A stretch of 64,000 nucleotides of DNA from Rallus limicola (GCA_022605955.1 JAKCOZ010000001.1:23428146-23492145); one strand, 5' to 3'; counted from the stretch's first letter, positions 52,801 to 59,830 are shown. Numbers and translations are program-made. The notes: generated by a model not told the origin, from the sequence alone.

Positions 52801-53638
52801 CAAATAATAGGTTACAGTAAGGTGGAAGCCAGCATGAAATGAAAACAATGCTTTTTGGGCAACTTTCTATCAATATACAGACACTTAAATTTATAGATAG
52901 GGATCCACTGAATGTTGCAAAATAATACAGACAGTTGAGGTATCTAAATCTGTCTGAAATCTGTAGAAATTAGGTTCTTATGCCGCTACTTGCTTCTGAA
53001 AGTTGTCCTGAATTCTGTGTATTGAACCCACTACTTTGGAAATCCAGTTCTTAGCCACATTTCCATTGCCTATTTCCCAGAACAGAGATGCTGAATGAGG
53101 ATCCTCCAGGAATGAGTCATGCTCTCATGGGCAGAGGAATGGTTGTCATGAGAGAGCATGCTCCCAAGAGAGCATCTGTGTCTTGAACTGCAGCTTGGCA
53201 GATCTACTGACTATGGTGGGGCCCTAGGGATGTACAAAAAGGCAAACTGCAGAGAGGAAGGGTAACTATATCAGAAAAACCTTTGCAGTTCCAGACCACA
53301 CAGCCAGAAAATGTGATTCTTGATCTCGCTTACTTTTTAAGGTGTAATGCCTATGGTGTTGCACAGTGGATAGTCATAATTTTAAATGCAGTGTTGGGCC
53401 TGTGAGGAGTTGTCCCGGTTTGGAAAAGGATTGTTCTTTTTCTTTTTTCAGAGAAGATTAAAATCACTTCATATCCTGTTTTCATTTTGCTCTTCCATGG
53501 AACACTTGATCTAAGAAGGTTTCTTCTTTCCTTGCAGTCCTCATTCCATCCCAGATCGCCTGCGGATCAGAGTGAACAGGATTAATTTACAAGAATATGA
53601 GGCGCTACATTACGACAAGGAAAAACTCCGGGAAGCTT
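1940..53638 (+). CDS. DGKI: Diacylglycerol kinase iota (DGKI), partial, 17 constitutive exons with introns
   Basis: DGKI phosphorylates diacylglycerol to phosphatidic acid using ATP, ending DAG signalling (PKC, RasGRP) and making a lipid messenger; it is a type IV DGK, mainly neuronal, found in cytosol and nucleus. The exons join without a frame break into 521 codons. In order along this partial peptide: end of C1 region 1 (1-19), second C1 finger (about 24-82), MARCKS-like basic segment (about 112-126), DAGK catalytic domain (about 148-280, GGDGT at 205-209, LGTGND at 233-238), accessory domain (about 294-450) and linker (to 521). The N-terminus, first exons, remaining linker and ankyrin repeats are outside the window. 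Iota is chosen over zeta because [18 protein letters not shown] and [14 protein letters not shown] match iota as I remember it. All introns are GT-AG. Identity as a type IV DGK is certain; iota is very likely. Confidence 0.95.
1997..3143 (+). other. DGKI: DGKI intron, 1147 nt
   Basis: Unique-looking sequence with pyrimidine-rich runs; no repeat or exon recognised. Open frames at 2844-3092 (+) and 2477-2824 (-) have no splice context or family similarity and are probably chance. Confidence 0.6.
3144..3209 (+). CDS. DGKI: DGKI exon: start of second C1 zinc finger
   Basis: 66 nt, phase 0/0, encoding [20 protein letters not shown] then GK (residues 20-41). It carries the first zinc ligands of the second C1 finger: the HHW histidines and the CKQC pair (C36, C39). 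The HRRR run is the basic patch typical of the extended cysteine-rich region of zeta/iota. The acceptor is ttttgcag and the donor gtaaga. Confidence 0.95.
4604..5130 (-). mobile_element. CR1 LINE fragment, 3' end, antisense to DGKI
   Basis: On the + strand it opens with the reverse complement of the CR1 3' tail (aatcacagactggtttggg, then ggaagggacctcaaagatca). On the minus strand 4687-5073 is still open for 128 codons and reads as the CR1 ORF2 C-terminal region: [70 protein letters not shown]. The 5' end is truncated, as is usual for CR1. The element ends are approximate. Confidence 0.93.
7804..7833 (+). repeat. A30 homopolymer
   Basis: Thirty uninterrupted A residues after tgaaggactt-like unique sequence. 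No AATAAA signal or recognisable retroposed body was seen just upstream, so whether it is a retroposition tail or a simple repeat is open. Confidence 0.9.
8423..8976 (-). mobile_element. Decayed solo LTR, avian ERVL-like, antisense
   Basis: Recognised by a run of blocks that occur in order in a common avian endogenous-retrovirus LTR read in reverse: tgttgaggtttagcccagcc, aactaagcaccacacagg, an AAT/ATA-rich stretch (about 8548-8600), ggatgcacaaatgcaattac, ccttggccagtttgacacag, tcttgtgcacctgcatgg, tcagtgtattatcaacactg and aaaacacagcaccagctact. No internal gag, pol or env sequence adjoins it, so it is a solo LTR. It has many substitutions and indels and is old. The subfamily and exact ends are inferred by eye. 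Confidence 0.75.
9983..10054 (+). CDS. DGKI: DGKI exon: core of second C1 finger
   Basis: 72 nt, phase 0/0, encoding [20 protein letters not shown] then CKLA (residues 42-65). CSWC (C59, C62) is the second cysteine pair of the finger. The long spacing between the two cysteine pairs (19 residues) is characteristic of the atypical second C1 of zeta/iota kinases. The acceptor is ttattctag and the donor gtaagt. Confidence 0.95.
10055..10467 (+). other. DGKI: DGKI intron, 413 nt
   Basis: Short intron with a strong 3' pyrimidine tract (about 10390-10465). Nothing else recognised. Confidence 0.7.
10468..10584 (+). CDS. DGKI: DGKI exon: end of second C1 finger and spacer
   Basis: 117 nt, phase 0/0. 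It starts [20 protein letters not shown] and ends [11 protein letters not shown] (residues 66-104). H67, C72, H76/H77 and C82 complete the zinc-binding set; [13 protein letters not shown] is the conserved exit from the extended cysteine-rich region. The acceptor is ctcttccag and the donor gtaact. The next constitutive exon is 6.5 kb away. Confidence 0.95.
11205..11285. repeat. T/G-rich low-complexity tract
   Basis: Runs of T broken by G (tttgtttttgttttttgggg, then tttgtttgtttg). No repeat body is attached. Confidence 0.8.
12304..12325. repeat. (AAC)7 microsatellite
   Basis: Seven perfect AAC units. Confidence 0.9.
16685..16780 (+). CDS. DGKI: Candidate in-frame cassette exon of DGKI (32 residues, acidic, Trp-rich)
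   Basis: 96 nt, fully open in the DGKI frame, phase 0/0 like the exons on either side. The acceptor is strong (a T-rich tract then tttatgcag); the donor is CAG then gtacaa, which is weak at +5. The peptide begins [20 protein letters not shown] and ends SYPYWEGWQ, with 7 acidic residues, no basic residue and 4 tryptophans. It would insert between WIIKVKKPQ and the basic [12 protein letters not shown] exon. The block is clearly more GC- and CpG-rich than its surroundings. I do not know this segment from mammalian DGKI. It could instead be a conserved RNA structure or chance. Not required for the main transcript. Confidence 0.4.
17082..17156 (+). CDS. DGKI: DGKI exon: MARCKS-like basic segment / nuclear localisation signal
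   Basis: 75 nt, phase 0/0, starting [20 protein letters not shown] and ending KRGNE (residues 105-129). The [15 protein letters not shown] run matches the MARCKS phosphorylation-site-like segment of type IV DGKs, which acts as a nuclear localisation signal and in the zeta paralogue is a PKC target that controls nuclear entry. The serines in TSFKR and KASKR are the likely sites. The acceptor is ttgatgtag and the donor gtaggt. Confidence 0.95.
17157..18418 (+). other. DGKI: DGKI intron, 1262 nt
   Basis: Contains a short CR1 3' end at 17700-17765. Otherwise unique-looking. Confidence 0.6.
17700..17765 (-). mobile_element. CR1 LINE 3'-end fragment, antisense
   Basis: The + strand shows atagaatatgttaggttgga, agggaca and aggtcatctagtccaacccc, the reverse complement of a CR1 3' tail. 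Only about 65 nt are recognisable. Confidence 0.85.
18419..18514 (+). CDS. DGKI: DGKI exon: start of catalytic domain
   Basis: 96 nt, phase 0/0, encoding [20 protein letters not shown] then [12 protein letters not shown] (residues 130-161). [15 protein letters not shown] opens the DAGK catalytic fold shared with sphingosine kinases and is part of the ATP-binding region. [13 protein letters not shown] is what I use to separate iota from zeta. The acceptor is tctttttcag and the donor gtaaga. Confidence 0.97.
18515..20512 (+). other. DGKI: DGKI intron, 1998 nt
   Basis: Contains a CR1 fragment near 20062-20290. Other open frames (for example 19534-19830 minus) lack any support. Confidence 0.6.
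20062..20290 (-). mobile_element. CR1 LINE 3' fragment, antisense
   Basis: The + strand shows tcaatcacagaatgttaggt, cagatcatctagtccaaccc, cacaagaacatgtccaggag and ctctgggcagcctgttccag, the reverse complement of a CR1 3' region. The 5' boundary is approximate. Confidence 0.9.
20513..20595 (+). CDS. DGKI: DGKI exon: catalytic domain, [12 protein letters not shown]
   Basis: 83 nt, phase 0 in, leaving two bases of an Ala codon. It encodes [20 protein letters not shown] then SQEGPRD (residues 162-188). NPRQVFDL is a hallmark of the catalytic domain. The acceptor is ctcttttcccag and the donor gtaagt. Confidence 0.97.
20596..22147 (+). other. DGKI: DGKI intron, 1552 nt
   Basis: Contains a CR1 fragment at 21425-21600. 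No other element recognised. Confidence 0.6.
21425..21600 (-). mobile_element. CR1 LINE 3' fragment, antisense
   Basis: The + strand has tcacaggatcacctgggttg, gatcatccagtccaaccaca, catgtccttaaacacttcat and ctccctgggcagccttttcc, the reverse complement of a CR1 3' region. It differs in detail from the copy at 20062, so it is probably another subfamily. Confidence 0.9.
22148..22208 (+). CDS. DGKI: DGKI exon: GGDGT catalytic motif
   Basis: 61 nt. The first base completes the split Ala codon, then [20 protein letters not shown] (residues 190-209). GGDGT is the glycine-rich ATP-binding/catalytic motif of DGKs; changing its second Gly abolishes activity across the family. The exon ends exactly after the motif and is GC-rich. 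The acceptor is cttcccatggcaag, a weak one with purines near the AG; the donor is gtaggt. Confidence 0.97.
23281..23297. repeat. A17 homopolymer
   Basis: Seventeen A residues followed by gagtttcc. No retroposed body identified. Confidence 0.85.
25031..25072. repeat. TA/TG dinucleotide repeat
   Basis: tatttatatatatgtgtgtg then tgtgactagaatatatatat. Imperfect simple repeat. Confidence 0.85.
25681..25794 (+). CDS. DGKI: DGKI exon: catalytic domain, [11 protein letters not shown]
   Basis: 114 nt, phase 0/0, starting [20 protein letters not shown] and ending [18 protein letters not shown] (residues 210-247). VGWIL follows GGDGT in all DGKs, and [10 protein letters not shown] is the second invariant catalytic signature. 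The acceptor is cctgttttatag and the donor gtaagc. Confidence 0.97.
25795..26340 (+). other. DGKI: DGKI intron, 546 nt
   Basis: Unique-looking. Nothing recognised. Confidence 0.65.
26341..26478 (+). CDS. DGKI: DGKI exon: end of catalytic domain and variable acidic linker
   Basis: 138 nt, phase 0/0. It begins [20 protein letters not shown], continues [12 protein letters not shown] and ends [13 protein letters not shown] (residues 248-293). QLDRWNL is conserved; the acidic LPQDELEDG stretch between the catalytic and accessory domains varies between paralogues. The acceptor is ctgctctcag. The donor is gttaga, weak, with a better-looking GTAAGG five bases upstream (see findings); only the downstream one keeps frame with LPLSVFNN. 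Confidence 0.95.
26479..27694 (+). other. DGKI: DGKI intron, 1216 nt
   Basis: AT-rich, unique-looking. No repeat body recognised. Confidence 0.6.
27695..27773 (+). CDS. DGKI: DGKI exon: accessory domain start, [10 protein letters not shown]
   Basis: 79 nt, phase 0 in, leaving one base of a Glu codon. It encodes [20 protein letters not shown] then EFHESR (residues 294-319). [17 protein letters not shown] is the invariant opening of the DAGK accessory domain. The acceptor is ttattcaattacag and the donor gtaatg. Confidence 0.97.
27865..28115 (+). other. Unexplained 83-codon open frame with splice-site-like edges
   Basis: The block follows ttgttcttctaattcag, a good acceptor, and ends at an AT then gtaagt donor (251 nt). 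In its own frame (phase 0) it is open throughout and lysine/glutamate-rich, with peptides such as [40 protein letters not shown] and [13 protein letters not shown]. It is not in the DGKI frame: joined to the exon ending 27773 it meets TAG after 14 codons. So it is not an ordinary DGKI cassette. It may be a retroposed or captured coding fragment, or a poison exon. The GLKELF…KPSTD string faintly recalls Ki-67 repeats, which I cannot test. Chance cannot be excluded. Confidence 0.35.
30630..30790 (+). mobile_element. Old CR1-like LINE fragment, sense
   Basis: Blocks such as actgagagattaaaggagct, agcttaacagaaagaaggtt, aagaggcgatttaatcgctg and ggggctctttaatctgacag follow the order of CR1-family 3' coding sequence. 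It is diverged and has no recognisable tail. Ends approximate. Confidence 0.65.
31471..31526 (+). CDS. DGKI: DGKI exon: accessory domain, [17 protein letters not shown]
   Basis: 56 nt. Two bases complete the split Glu codon, then [18 protein letters not shown] (residues 321-338). This string is nearly invariant in type IV DGKs. The acceptor is atcttttttacag and the donor gtgagt. Confidence 0.97.
31527..32394 (+). other. DGKI: DGKI intron, 868 nt
   Basis: No repeat or exon recognised. The minus-strand frame at 31606-31911 is probably chance. Confidence 0.6.
32395..32457 (+). CDS. DGKI: DGKI exon: accessory domain, [13 protein letters not shown]
   Basis: 63 nt, phase 0/0, encoding [20 protein letters not shown] then V (residues 339-359). 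[13 protein letters not shown] is the iota form (zeta has a different string here, as I recall). The acceptor is ctgttgcag and the donor gtaagt. Confidence 0.97.
32458..32677 (+). other. DGKI: DGKI intron, 220 nt
   Basis: The shortest intron in the window. No feature beyond its splice sites. Confidence 0.8.
32678..32751 (+). CDS. DGKI: DGKI exon: accessory domain, [12 protein letters not shown]
   Basis: 74 nt, phase 0 in, leaving two bases of an Arg codon. It encodes [20 protein letters not shown] then LNIP (residues 360-383). [14 protein letters not shown], spanning the junction to the next exon, is invariant in DGKs. The acceptor is ggctttgtag and the donor gtaagc. Confidence 0.97.
32752..34319 (+). 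other. DGKI: DGKI intron, 1568 nt
   Basis: Has an A/C-rich tract (32784-32880) right behind the donor and a GC-richer stretch around 33880-34000. No repeat body recognised. Confidence 0.6.
32784..32880. repeat. A/C-rich low-complexity tract
   Basis: Runs of A broken by C and CC (for example accaaaccaaacaaacctcc, aaaacaaaaccccaacagac) starting about 30 nt behind an exon donor. Confidence 0.8.
34320..34431 (+). CDS. DGKI: DGKI exon: accessory domain, YCAGTMPWG
   Basis: 112 nt. One base completes the split Arg codon, then [20 protein letters not shown] and [17 protein letters not shown] (residues 385-421). YCAGTMPWG and [12 protein letters not shown] are invariant accessory-domain strings. The acceptor is ctctttctctag and the donor gtgagt. 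Confidence 0.97.
34432..36417 (+). other. DGKI: DGKI intron, 1986 nt
   Basis: Contains a sense CR1 3' end at 35458-35575 and ends in a strong T-rich tract (36386-36415). Nothing else recognised. Confidence 0.6.
35458..35575 (+). mobile_element. CR1 LINE 3'-end fragment, sense
   Basis: tctaggtgatcctgctttag, cagggcaattggactatatc, cctccagaggtcccttctaa and ctctgattctgtgatg form a CR1 3' end in sense orientation. Confidence 0.88.
36418..36617 (+). CDS. DGKI: DGKI exon: end of accessory domain
   Basis: 200 nt, phase 0 in, leaving two bases (GA) of an Asp codon. Starts [20 protein letters not shown], includes [20 protein letters not shown] and [20 protein letters not shown], ends PMLN (residues 422-487). 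[13 protein letters not shown] closes the accessory domain; KSKRRTSMP is a basic patch with a possible phosphosite. The acceptor follows a run of 17 T: tttttcag. The donor is gtgagt. Confidence 0.97.
36618..41416 (+). other. DGKI: DGKI intron part, 4799 nt, upstream of the cassette
   Basis: AT-rich, unique-looking. Includes a TA/TG-type simple stretch (38389-38440), a short duplication of aactgttgttgc near 39240-39266, and the AG-free pyrimidine zone at its 3' end (41222-41414). No CR1 recognised. Confidence 0.6.
41222..41414 (+). promoter_or_regulatory. DGKI: 193-nt AG-exclusion zone with long polypyrimidine tract
   Basis: No AG dinucleotide occurs between gagct at 41220-41221 and the acceptor AG at 41415-41416. 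The zone includes an almost pure pyrimidine tract (about 41288-41358). This layout means the branch point can lie far upstream; a TGAC at about 41252-41255 is one candidate. Distant branch points and long pyrimidine tracts are typical of PTB-regulated alternative exons. Regulation itself is inferred. Confidence 0.6.
41417..41479 (+). CDS. DGKI: Candidate DGKI cassette exon, 21 residues with RRVS motif
   Basis: 63 nt between the 200-nt exon (ends GA) and the 101-nt exon (starts with the third codon base T). Reading through gives Asp, then [20 protein letters not shown] and V, then PHSIPDRL, with no frame break; skipping it gives [11 protein letters not shown], also in frame. So it is a symmetric cassette. 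RRVS matches the basophilic kinase (PKA-type) consensus. The acceptor is gctgtctatag, the donor gtgagt (an excellent match). Splice variants of mammalian DGKI near the end of the catalytic region are published, but I cannot compare sequences. Most likely a real alternative exon. Confidence 0.72.
42655..43336 (+). mobile_element. CR1 LINE 3' fragment, sense, about 680 nt
   Basis: Recognised by aaggacctcggagtcctggt, atggagctattggagagagt, gcctgtgaggaaaggctgag, cactggcacaggttgcccag, gaggttgtggagtctccatc and ggttggattagatgatcccc, ending at tgtgattctgtga. The reading frame is broken by stops. Boundaries approximate. Confidence 0.93.
46335..47100 (+). mobile_element. CR1 LINE 3' fragment, sense, about 760 nt
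   Basis: Recognised by ggtgggtctgtacgagcctc, atgaagttctacaaggccac, agagggctggagcacctctc, cctggagaagggaaggctcc, cactggaacaggctgtccag and ttggaactagatgatctttg, ending near attctatgattcgatga. It extends further 5' than the other copies. Frame broken. Confidence 0.93.
48445..48515. repeat. Imperfect TG/TA simple repeat
   Basis: tgtgtgtgtatatacatatt, gtgtgtatatgaatatacat then atatacatacg. Confidence 0.75.
51968..51995. repeat. Perfect 11-bp inverted repeat with 6-nt loop
   Basis: CACTGGGTAGC, loop CTACGT, GCTACCCAGTG. One G-T wobble extends it to 12 bp. Far from the exons. Confidence 0.9.
53538..53638 (+). CDS. DGKI: DGKI exon: linker after accessory domain
   Basis: 101 nt. The first T completes the split Asp codon, then [20 protein letters not shown] and [13 protein letters not shown] (residues 489-521), and one trailing T. 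PDRLRIRV…YDKEKLREA is the conserved linker start in zeta/iota; the trailing T fits a Ser codon, as in the family's next residue. The acceptor is tttccttgcag and the donor gtaagt. The next exon is not in the window. Confidence 0.95.
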
Positions 53639-54240
53639 GTAAGTTGGAAGAAGCCAGGTTGTTTCTGCTTTTGGTAGAACATTCTGTATAAAACTTACAT
53701 TAACATAAAAACTCCAAAACTGAAACAACAAGAACAAAACTCAAACACAGGATCAAACACGCATTTTTTATGAGTCATGTGAAATGTATATTTATCTCTC
53801 TGTGCATATGCACATACTCTCTCTGTATACATATTCTCTCTATAAATAGCATATATACAATTCACCTGTTTTTTCTTTTACTTAACTATACCTTCTGCAA
53901 ATTGCTGTTATTTACTGTAAAATAGGTGGTTTTCACGTTCCTTTTTTTCTTTTTTAAAAAAAATTAATATCTTTCCATTGGTTCTGCTGGGTTCCTACGA
54001 ATGTACAAAGCTACTCCAGATTCTGTGACTGGCATGGAATTTGAAACTGTGTGAGGTGCCATGATAAAATTCATGCTGAGAATGTGCTCTGATCTTGAAC
54101 ATGGTTCTTGCACAGGTACATTTATCTTGAGAAACAAATCTGGCTTCCCCAGTCCCTTATTCTTTAACAGCCTTCAGTTTTCCACGTAAGAGGATAATCA
54201 CTGTTTTGTTTCCCCATGTAATGGTTTAATTGCCATGTTT

Positions 54241-54260
54241 GGGGGGGGGGGAGGGAGGGG
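54241..54260 (+). repeat. G-rich tract, possible G-quadruplex
   Basis: Eleven G, then AGGGAGGGG, on the coding strand. Fits a compact four-run G-quadruplex pattern if the long run is split. Confidence 0.75.
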
Positions 54261-56087
54261 AATGAAGTCAAAAGCAGACAGTGGCTGCTTTGGCAACACT
54301 GATGATGACAATCCACACTTAAAAATGGAGTTCCTTTCCTTGGTGACATGCGGAGCTGTTATTCAATGAGGGACACGTCTGCTTCTGATAATTTAATATA
54401 GTCTTTTTCATGCATCTGGCTCATTATTCATATTAAATTACTAGCATGACTGTTTGTTGTGCAACAAAGCTTCAGCTCCCTCTGTAATACAGAGTGCTGT
54501 GGTAATTACAGGATGACAATCCTTTTAATTGCTTTGCTTATCTTACTGTTGGAAGATAGTTAAACTGTTTCATTTTCATTCCTCTAGTCCCACCTCTCAT
54601 TCTCCCAGTTCACCATCTCTCATTGCAACAAAAGAACTGAAACAGATTAAATTTTGATATAGGGCCTAACTGCCTTTTCTCAAGTTTCTGTCAGAGGATT
54701 TTGGTCATAGTTAAAGAAATCAAAGCCTTCATCACTGGACCGAGAACAATTTTAACAGGATGAAGATTATGGCTCACTGGAGAAGAATTTGCTTTGAGTT
54801 TAAATTGAGAGTTTGAACTTAAGTAGACTTCAGGCCATATTGAAGCCACAGCAATCCAACCCTGTCAGAAACTATCTTGTTCCTTCTATGGATTCTTGTC
54901 TGAGGAGAACTATCCTCATTCATTCTCACTATGGATATGTATTTTATCTGTGTGTATTTAGCATATATTATGTATTCCTCAAGAGCCATTTACATATTCT
55001 GACACCAAAAATACAACTTTTTTTTACACTGTTGTCACCACAGTTGCAAATGCATATTTATATTATTTGTCACCTGAAAAAATACCCATAACAATAATAT
55101 TATAAAAAATACCAGCAAATGATCTATCACCTCTGTAATTTGGGTTCAGATTTCACATGCATTTGATGACTTGCTGGATGTGTGCTTAAGAGGTTTTCAT
55201 TCAAAAAGTAGATGTTTGTTAAAAGTTAAAATGATTGCTTTTGGGCATTGGCAGGTCACTTGCAGCAAGACCTTTTTGTCTCTCTTTCAGGTTACTGCAT
55301 GGTAATATAACATAGCTGGGCTGGAATATTCTCCCCAGAGATTTTTCATGAAGTTATATTTCCTATCTGTCCTCCTTTAGCTGTCTCAGTAATGCTTGTG
55401 CATCACTATATTTGCATTAAAATATTAGAAGGCAAATAATATCCCCATCAATGTAAAAGAAATCTGGAAAGATAGCTCCTCTTAACCTTTGCAGATATTA
55501 GGAATGTCCTGTGTAAGGACTTAGAATTTACAGCACACATTAATAGTCATCAGTGTACTCCTCTGGTTGTATGGCTTATCTCCTATCAGAATCATCCAAC
55601 CTTTAGTTTTCAGGAGGCTAATCTTGAATTGAGGACTTCTGGGTAATGCTAATTACAACTGAAAGAATTTATATACAGAAAGAGAAGTGTTCCCTAAAAA
55701 TCAGAAACCAAACTGCTTTAAATATTCTAACCAGCTCCTTGAATTCCATGAGGTAAAAAATGGAAAATCCCTGTAGTTTACTGAGCAAAGACCCAATGTC
55801 CCACTTTTCCTGTGGCTTACTGCAAGATGCTTGCATCTCTTCGGGAAACTGAGATGTAGCAAGCCATCAAGATGCATGGTTACACTAAAGGACTACATCA
55901 TTTAAGTTTTTATGAGAAAGAAAGCTGGTAAATCAGACATCTCCCTTTTAAGAAGAGCAGATAGCCATTTTAATTGCATTTCTGACTTAGCCAATTGGAT
56001 GCATTTTAAATGGTCTGTGGATTGCTACCTACCTGGCTCTATCATATGCTAAATACTTGCATGAAATAAGCATGCTGACCAAATCCT

Positions 56088-56216
56088 CATAGAATCACAG
56101 AATGATTTGGGTTGGAAGGGACCTCAAAGATCATCTAGTTCCAACTCCCTGCCATGGGCAGGGACATCTTTCACTAGACCAGATTGCCCAAAGCTCCATC
56201 CAACCTGGCCTTACAT
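56088..56216 (-). mobile_element. CR1 LINE 3'-end fragment, antisense
   Basis: The + strand has catagaatcacagaatgatt, tgggttggaagggacctcaa, agatcatctagttccaactc and gccatgggcagggacatctt, the classic reverse complement of the avian CR1 3' tail. Confidence 0.95.
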
Positions 56217-57748
56217 GGAGTGTTACCACTAGAAGTTACTTGGCTAAAGGGGGAGTAGGGAATTGCTGAAGGAGGAGAAGCAACTCTCCTTTCTTTACCA
56301 AAGAAAGTGATTAAGGGGGCAAAGCAAGTGGCAAGAAATACATTTTGATGGCACACAAAGAACTGAAATTTTGTCAGTCTGAATTAAAAACTCAAATGCT
56401 GATCATAGTTGTGCACTAACAAAATACAAGAGCATTTCTATTGGGCCCTGTTTCTACAAGGCCTGTTGCTGACAGCGGGGTTAGATGTAGCTCTCAGGTG
56501 TGTGTATCACTTGCTAGATTCTGGCAAGAGACTCAATTTACATATCTTTCCAGGCTTTGGCAGAATACCTACAACCTAATTCTGTAATACTATATTTACT
56601 ATCTGTTCCCTGCCCACAAGGCTTAAAAGCACTTTTACCTCCCTGAAGCATTTGAAACCCAAACTAGAATCTCACAGCAATCAGAACAGGAAAGGGAAGC
56701 CAGTTAGTAACGAGTCATGCTGTTATCCTTGAAGGAAAAATGGCAAAGAAGCTATTATTGTTTTTTGCCTGTTATGTGTTTCTGTAATAGAGTTTTGAAA
56801 GCACTGACATCAGTGTAATAATCTGGATCATTTTAACTCACAGTAAATACATTTCACTCTCCTTGTTTGCTAGAAATACTGATTTGATTCTATCAACTAC
56901 TTAATCTAAAATCAGTATTTCTCGATATACAGCAACTTGTCATACAAACAGTTCCATGAAGATTAATCTTCACTCTGCTGGAGGTAGACACCTCATTTTG
57001 AAAATCCCTATAGCAATTAAAGAATGTCATTTTGTCCTCTGAAGGGCATGACCATTTCTCCTTCTGTTGCTTTCTTGTCACTGCAGCTGGCATTTAACCA
57101 AGATGCTGTTTCTGAATTGTCCCTTTTTTCCTTCCCCATGCTCCTCCTTTTCTCCCTCATTCTTTCTTCTGTCAACATCTCAGTATTGTCTGTGGGATGA
57201 TTGATGATGGCACAGAGGATGCTTATTGATCCTTCAGTGAGGGCGGTGAATGCTTTCCTGCACTCTTTTAAGAAAGGATACATGTTGGCATTTTAGTTAT
57301 GTTGTAATGGTCTGCTGTAAATGTAATTGTCTTCTCTAACACCTCCCTATACATGCTCCCAAGCACTTGTCACCCTAGTCACAAGTTTCAATGCCTTCTG
57401 CCCAATATGATAGTTGTACACTACGTGCCATAACCAAGACTATCATATTCAAAAAGTGATTTGGATTGCTGGTTTTAGATAGACCTTAATTCTATCTCTT
57501 GCTACATATCTTCTGTGCACTCTCTCTGATTTCCTGTTATTGCAGGAAAGTGTGATCTAAAACAGCACTGTGGAGGCACAATTGAGTTATTTTTAAAAGA
57601 GCAAAATCTTTCTGTTTATGGCACTGTTTTCCCTTTTTGATGTTGCTAAGATATTATTGACAATGGAGGTATATGCAGAAGTTAATTATATATAAAAATC
57701 TTTTTAAAACCAACAACAAAACAACAAACCACAAGCTAGGTAATGACC

Positions 57749-57785
57749 AAGTGACTCTTCAAGTGACTTCAAGTGACTCTTCAAA
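57749..57785. repeat. Short tandem repeat of caagtgactcttcaagtgact type
   Basis: Three imperfect copies of aagtgactctt (one shortened to aagtgactt) in direct order. Confidence 0.75.
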
Positions 57786-59599
57786 CCTTCTTAGTCCTTC
57801 TTGCCAACACTATTATATATTTGCACCATGAAGATGGAGTGGCAAAATAGCTCATCATCTGCAGCAACTGCATAGTTTGTTTTTTTTTTTAATATAGTAT
57901 CTCAGTTCTTACCACTCTTAACTTGTTTTGTATCCTCTAGCCATGGCAAACAAACTTTCTTTGCTCAATACCACTCAGAATAGGGAGGAATCATACCTGA
58001 ATGCAGTGGTGGCTGTATCAGATACAACGTTCAGCTCTAACAGTTCTAGGTTTCTCAACACTGTCTTTTACGCAGAGGCAGTTGTTCCTTGTCTGCTCTT
58101 GAATAAAATGACATGCTAGATTAAAAAGCAATTTTTGAAGAAAATTTAGCTCCGTGTAGATAACAATTGAACTACCTGTAATCTAACAACCCTTTTCTCT
58201 GCAGCCTCCTTTCTTTGTGTGTGTGGGGAGTGGTGTAACACGATGTGATGTTAACCTCAGATTCTTGTGTGCCTCTCATTATATCTAGACAGATGTCTAT
58301 AATGCTTGTGTTCCTGCCTTTAATTTCTGTGGGTTGAGGGTTTTGGTTTCACCTGAGGAGTTCTGACCAGATACATGGAGTAACAAGCTTGTGTGTCATT
58401 TGGAATATGTACATGAAGAGAGATACTGTGCCTTCCTCATACCAGTAATGCACTTACCACAGTTTGAGAATCCTTGATCTATGAAATGTATTCTGACTCT
58501 TTTGAGCTCAAGGATATGACAGGTGAGGTTAATTTGGAGACTGTTCTGTGGGATTTTGAGCAATTAGCAAAGTAAGAAAAGGTCAATGCTTTGGTATTTA
58601 CATTATGACTTGGTATTTATATCATGAATGTCCACAATGTAAAGGGCAGAGGGTAGCAGAGGACTTCCTGCTAGGTGGTATGATGAGGAAAACCTGAACC
58701 AGCAGATGAAGAGAGGACAGGAGATATTAGCCACTGCAGGAAATGTGCTCATGTTGGGAAGTGACTTTCATCTGGGTCAATTTATGTGAGATGGCCTGTG
58801 TATCCATAAGAGTTCTTTTCCATCCTGTAAAGAAAGCACCATTGACCTTTTATTTGTCAGGAGGGCTCTTAGGGGACATGGTGGCTTATCTGTAGAAGCT
58901 CTGTAAAAGGCAGCATTACCTGCAGACTATCTGCCAAATTTTACCCCCTGCTTAAAAGTCACTGCCTTGTTCTAACAGCACTGTTTTATTAATGTGTGTT
59001 GTGTAGGCATTAGTTAATTCATGCATTTATCTGTCACCATGATTTAATAAGACCTAAAACTCAGAGGTTTGGATGTGTTGCTTAAATTCACCCAGCAAGA
59101 TGAAACCAAGAGGATTAGAAATCAGTAGTGAATGAAATATGCGAAACTGCTGCCACTGAGCTCCCAGTTCCTCGTGCTGTTCTACATAGATGCAAACCAC
59201 TGATAAATGTTTGTAACTGAAACAGAAATGACACAAATAAAGGGGGAGTTGCCAAAGGCATTGCTTGTGTCAAAGGAAATATCTTTTTTTGTTATTTGAT
59301 GGATGAGACCTTGCGGGCTTTGTCCAGACAGCACAGTGATTTACATCTCCGACACCCATACACTCAGACATTTATTTGAAGATTAGAGAGATGCTGGAGT
59401 CCAACAGAAGAAAACATAGGATGTGGTCGGATAATTAAAGACAGCAACATGATGAATATACACACAGATGCTGAAGCAGGCAACTTTTATTGTGCTTTTT
59501 CTAATTTTGAGCTTTTGATTTTTGTAGTCATAGTGACATTTATTTTATGAGGTATGCCATTGCCTTGGTTCAAGGGAAGGAGTACATCCAAACCATTGA

Positions 59600-59830
59600 A
59601 ATATAGTATCATTGAGTTATAGAAAGATTGGGGGTGGAAGGGACCTCAAAGATCATCTAGTTTCATTCCTCTTGCCATGGGCAGGGACACCTTCCACTAG
59701 ATTAGGTTGCTCAAAGCCCCAACATTCAACACTTCCAGGGATGAGGCATCCATCCTGTTCCTGTGCCTCACCACCCTCTTTGTAAAGAACTTCTTACATC
59801 TAATCTAAATCAATCCTCTTCTGACACCAC
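59600..59830 (-). mobile_element. CR1 LINE 3' fragment, antisense
   Basis: The + strand shows gtggaagggacctcaaagat, cttgccatgggcagggacac, cttccactagattaggttgc and cctcaccaccctctttgtaa. It is diverged from the copy at 56088. Confidence 0.9.

Larger units (their letters stand above)
41480..53537 (+). other. DGKI: DGKI intron part, 12058 nt
   Basis: The largest gap between exons. It holds a T-run (42057-42074), A/C-rich tract (42190-42250), two CR1 copies (42655-43336, 46335-47100), a candidate alternative 3' reading frame (44789-44897), simple TA/TG stretches (48445-48515) and a strong hairpin (51968-51995). Otherwise unique-looking AT-rich sequence. Confidence 0.6.

Noticed and set aside
1940..53638. 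Assignment to DGKZ instead of DGKI
   Set aside because: Type IV signatures fit both, but [27 protein letters not shown] and [13 protein letters not shown] fit iota as I remember the paralogues.
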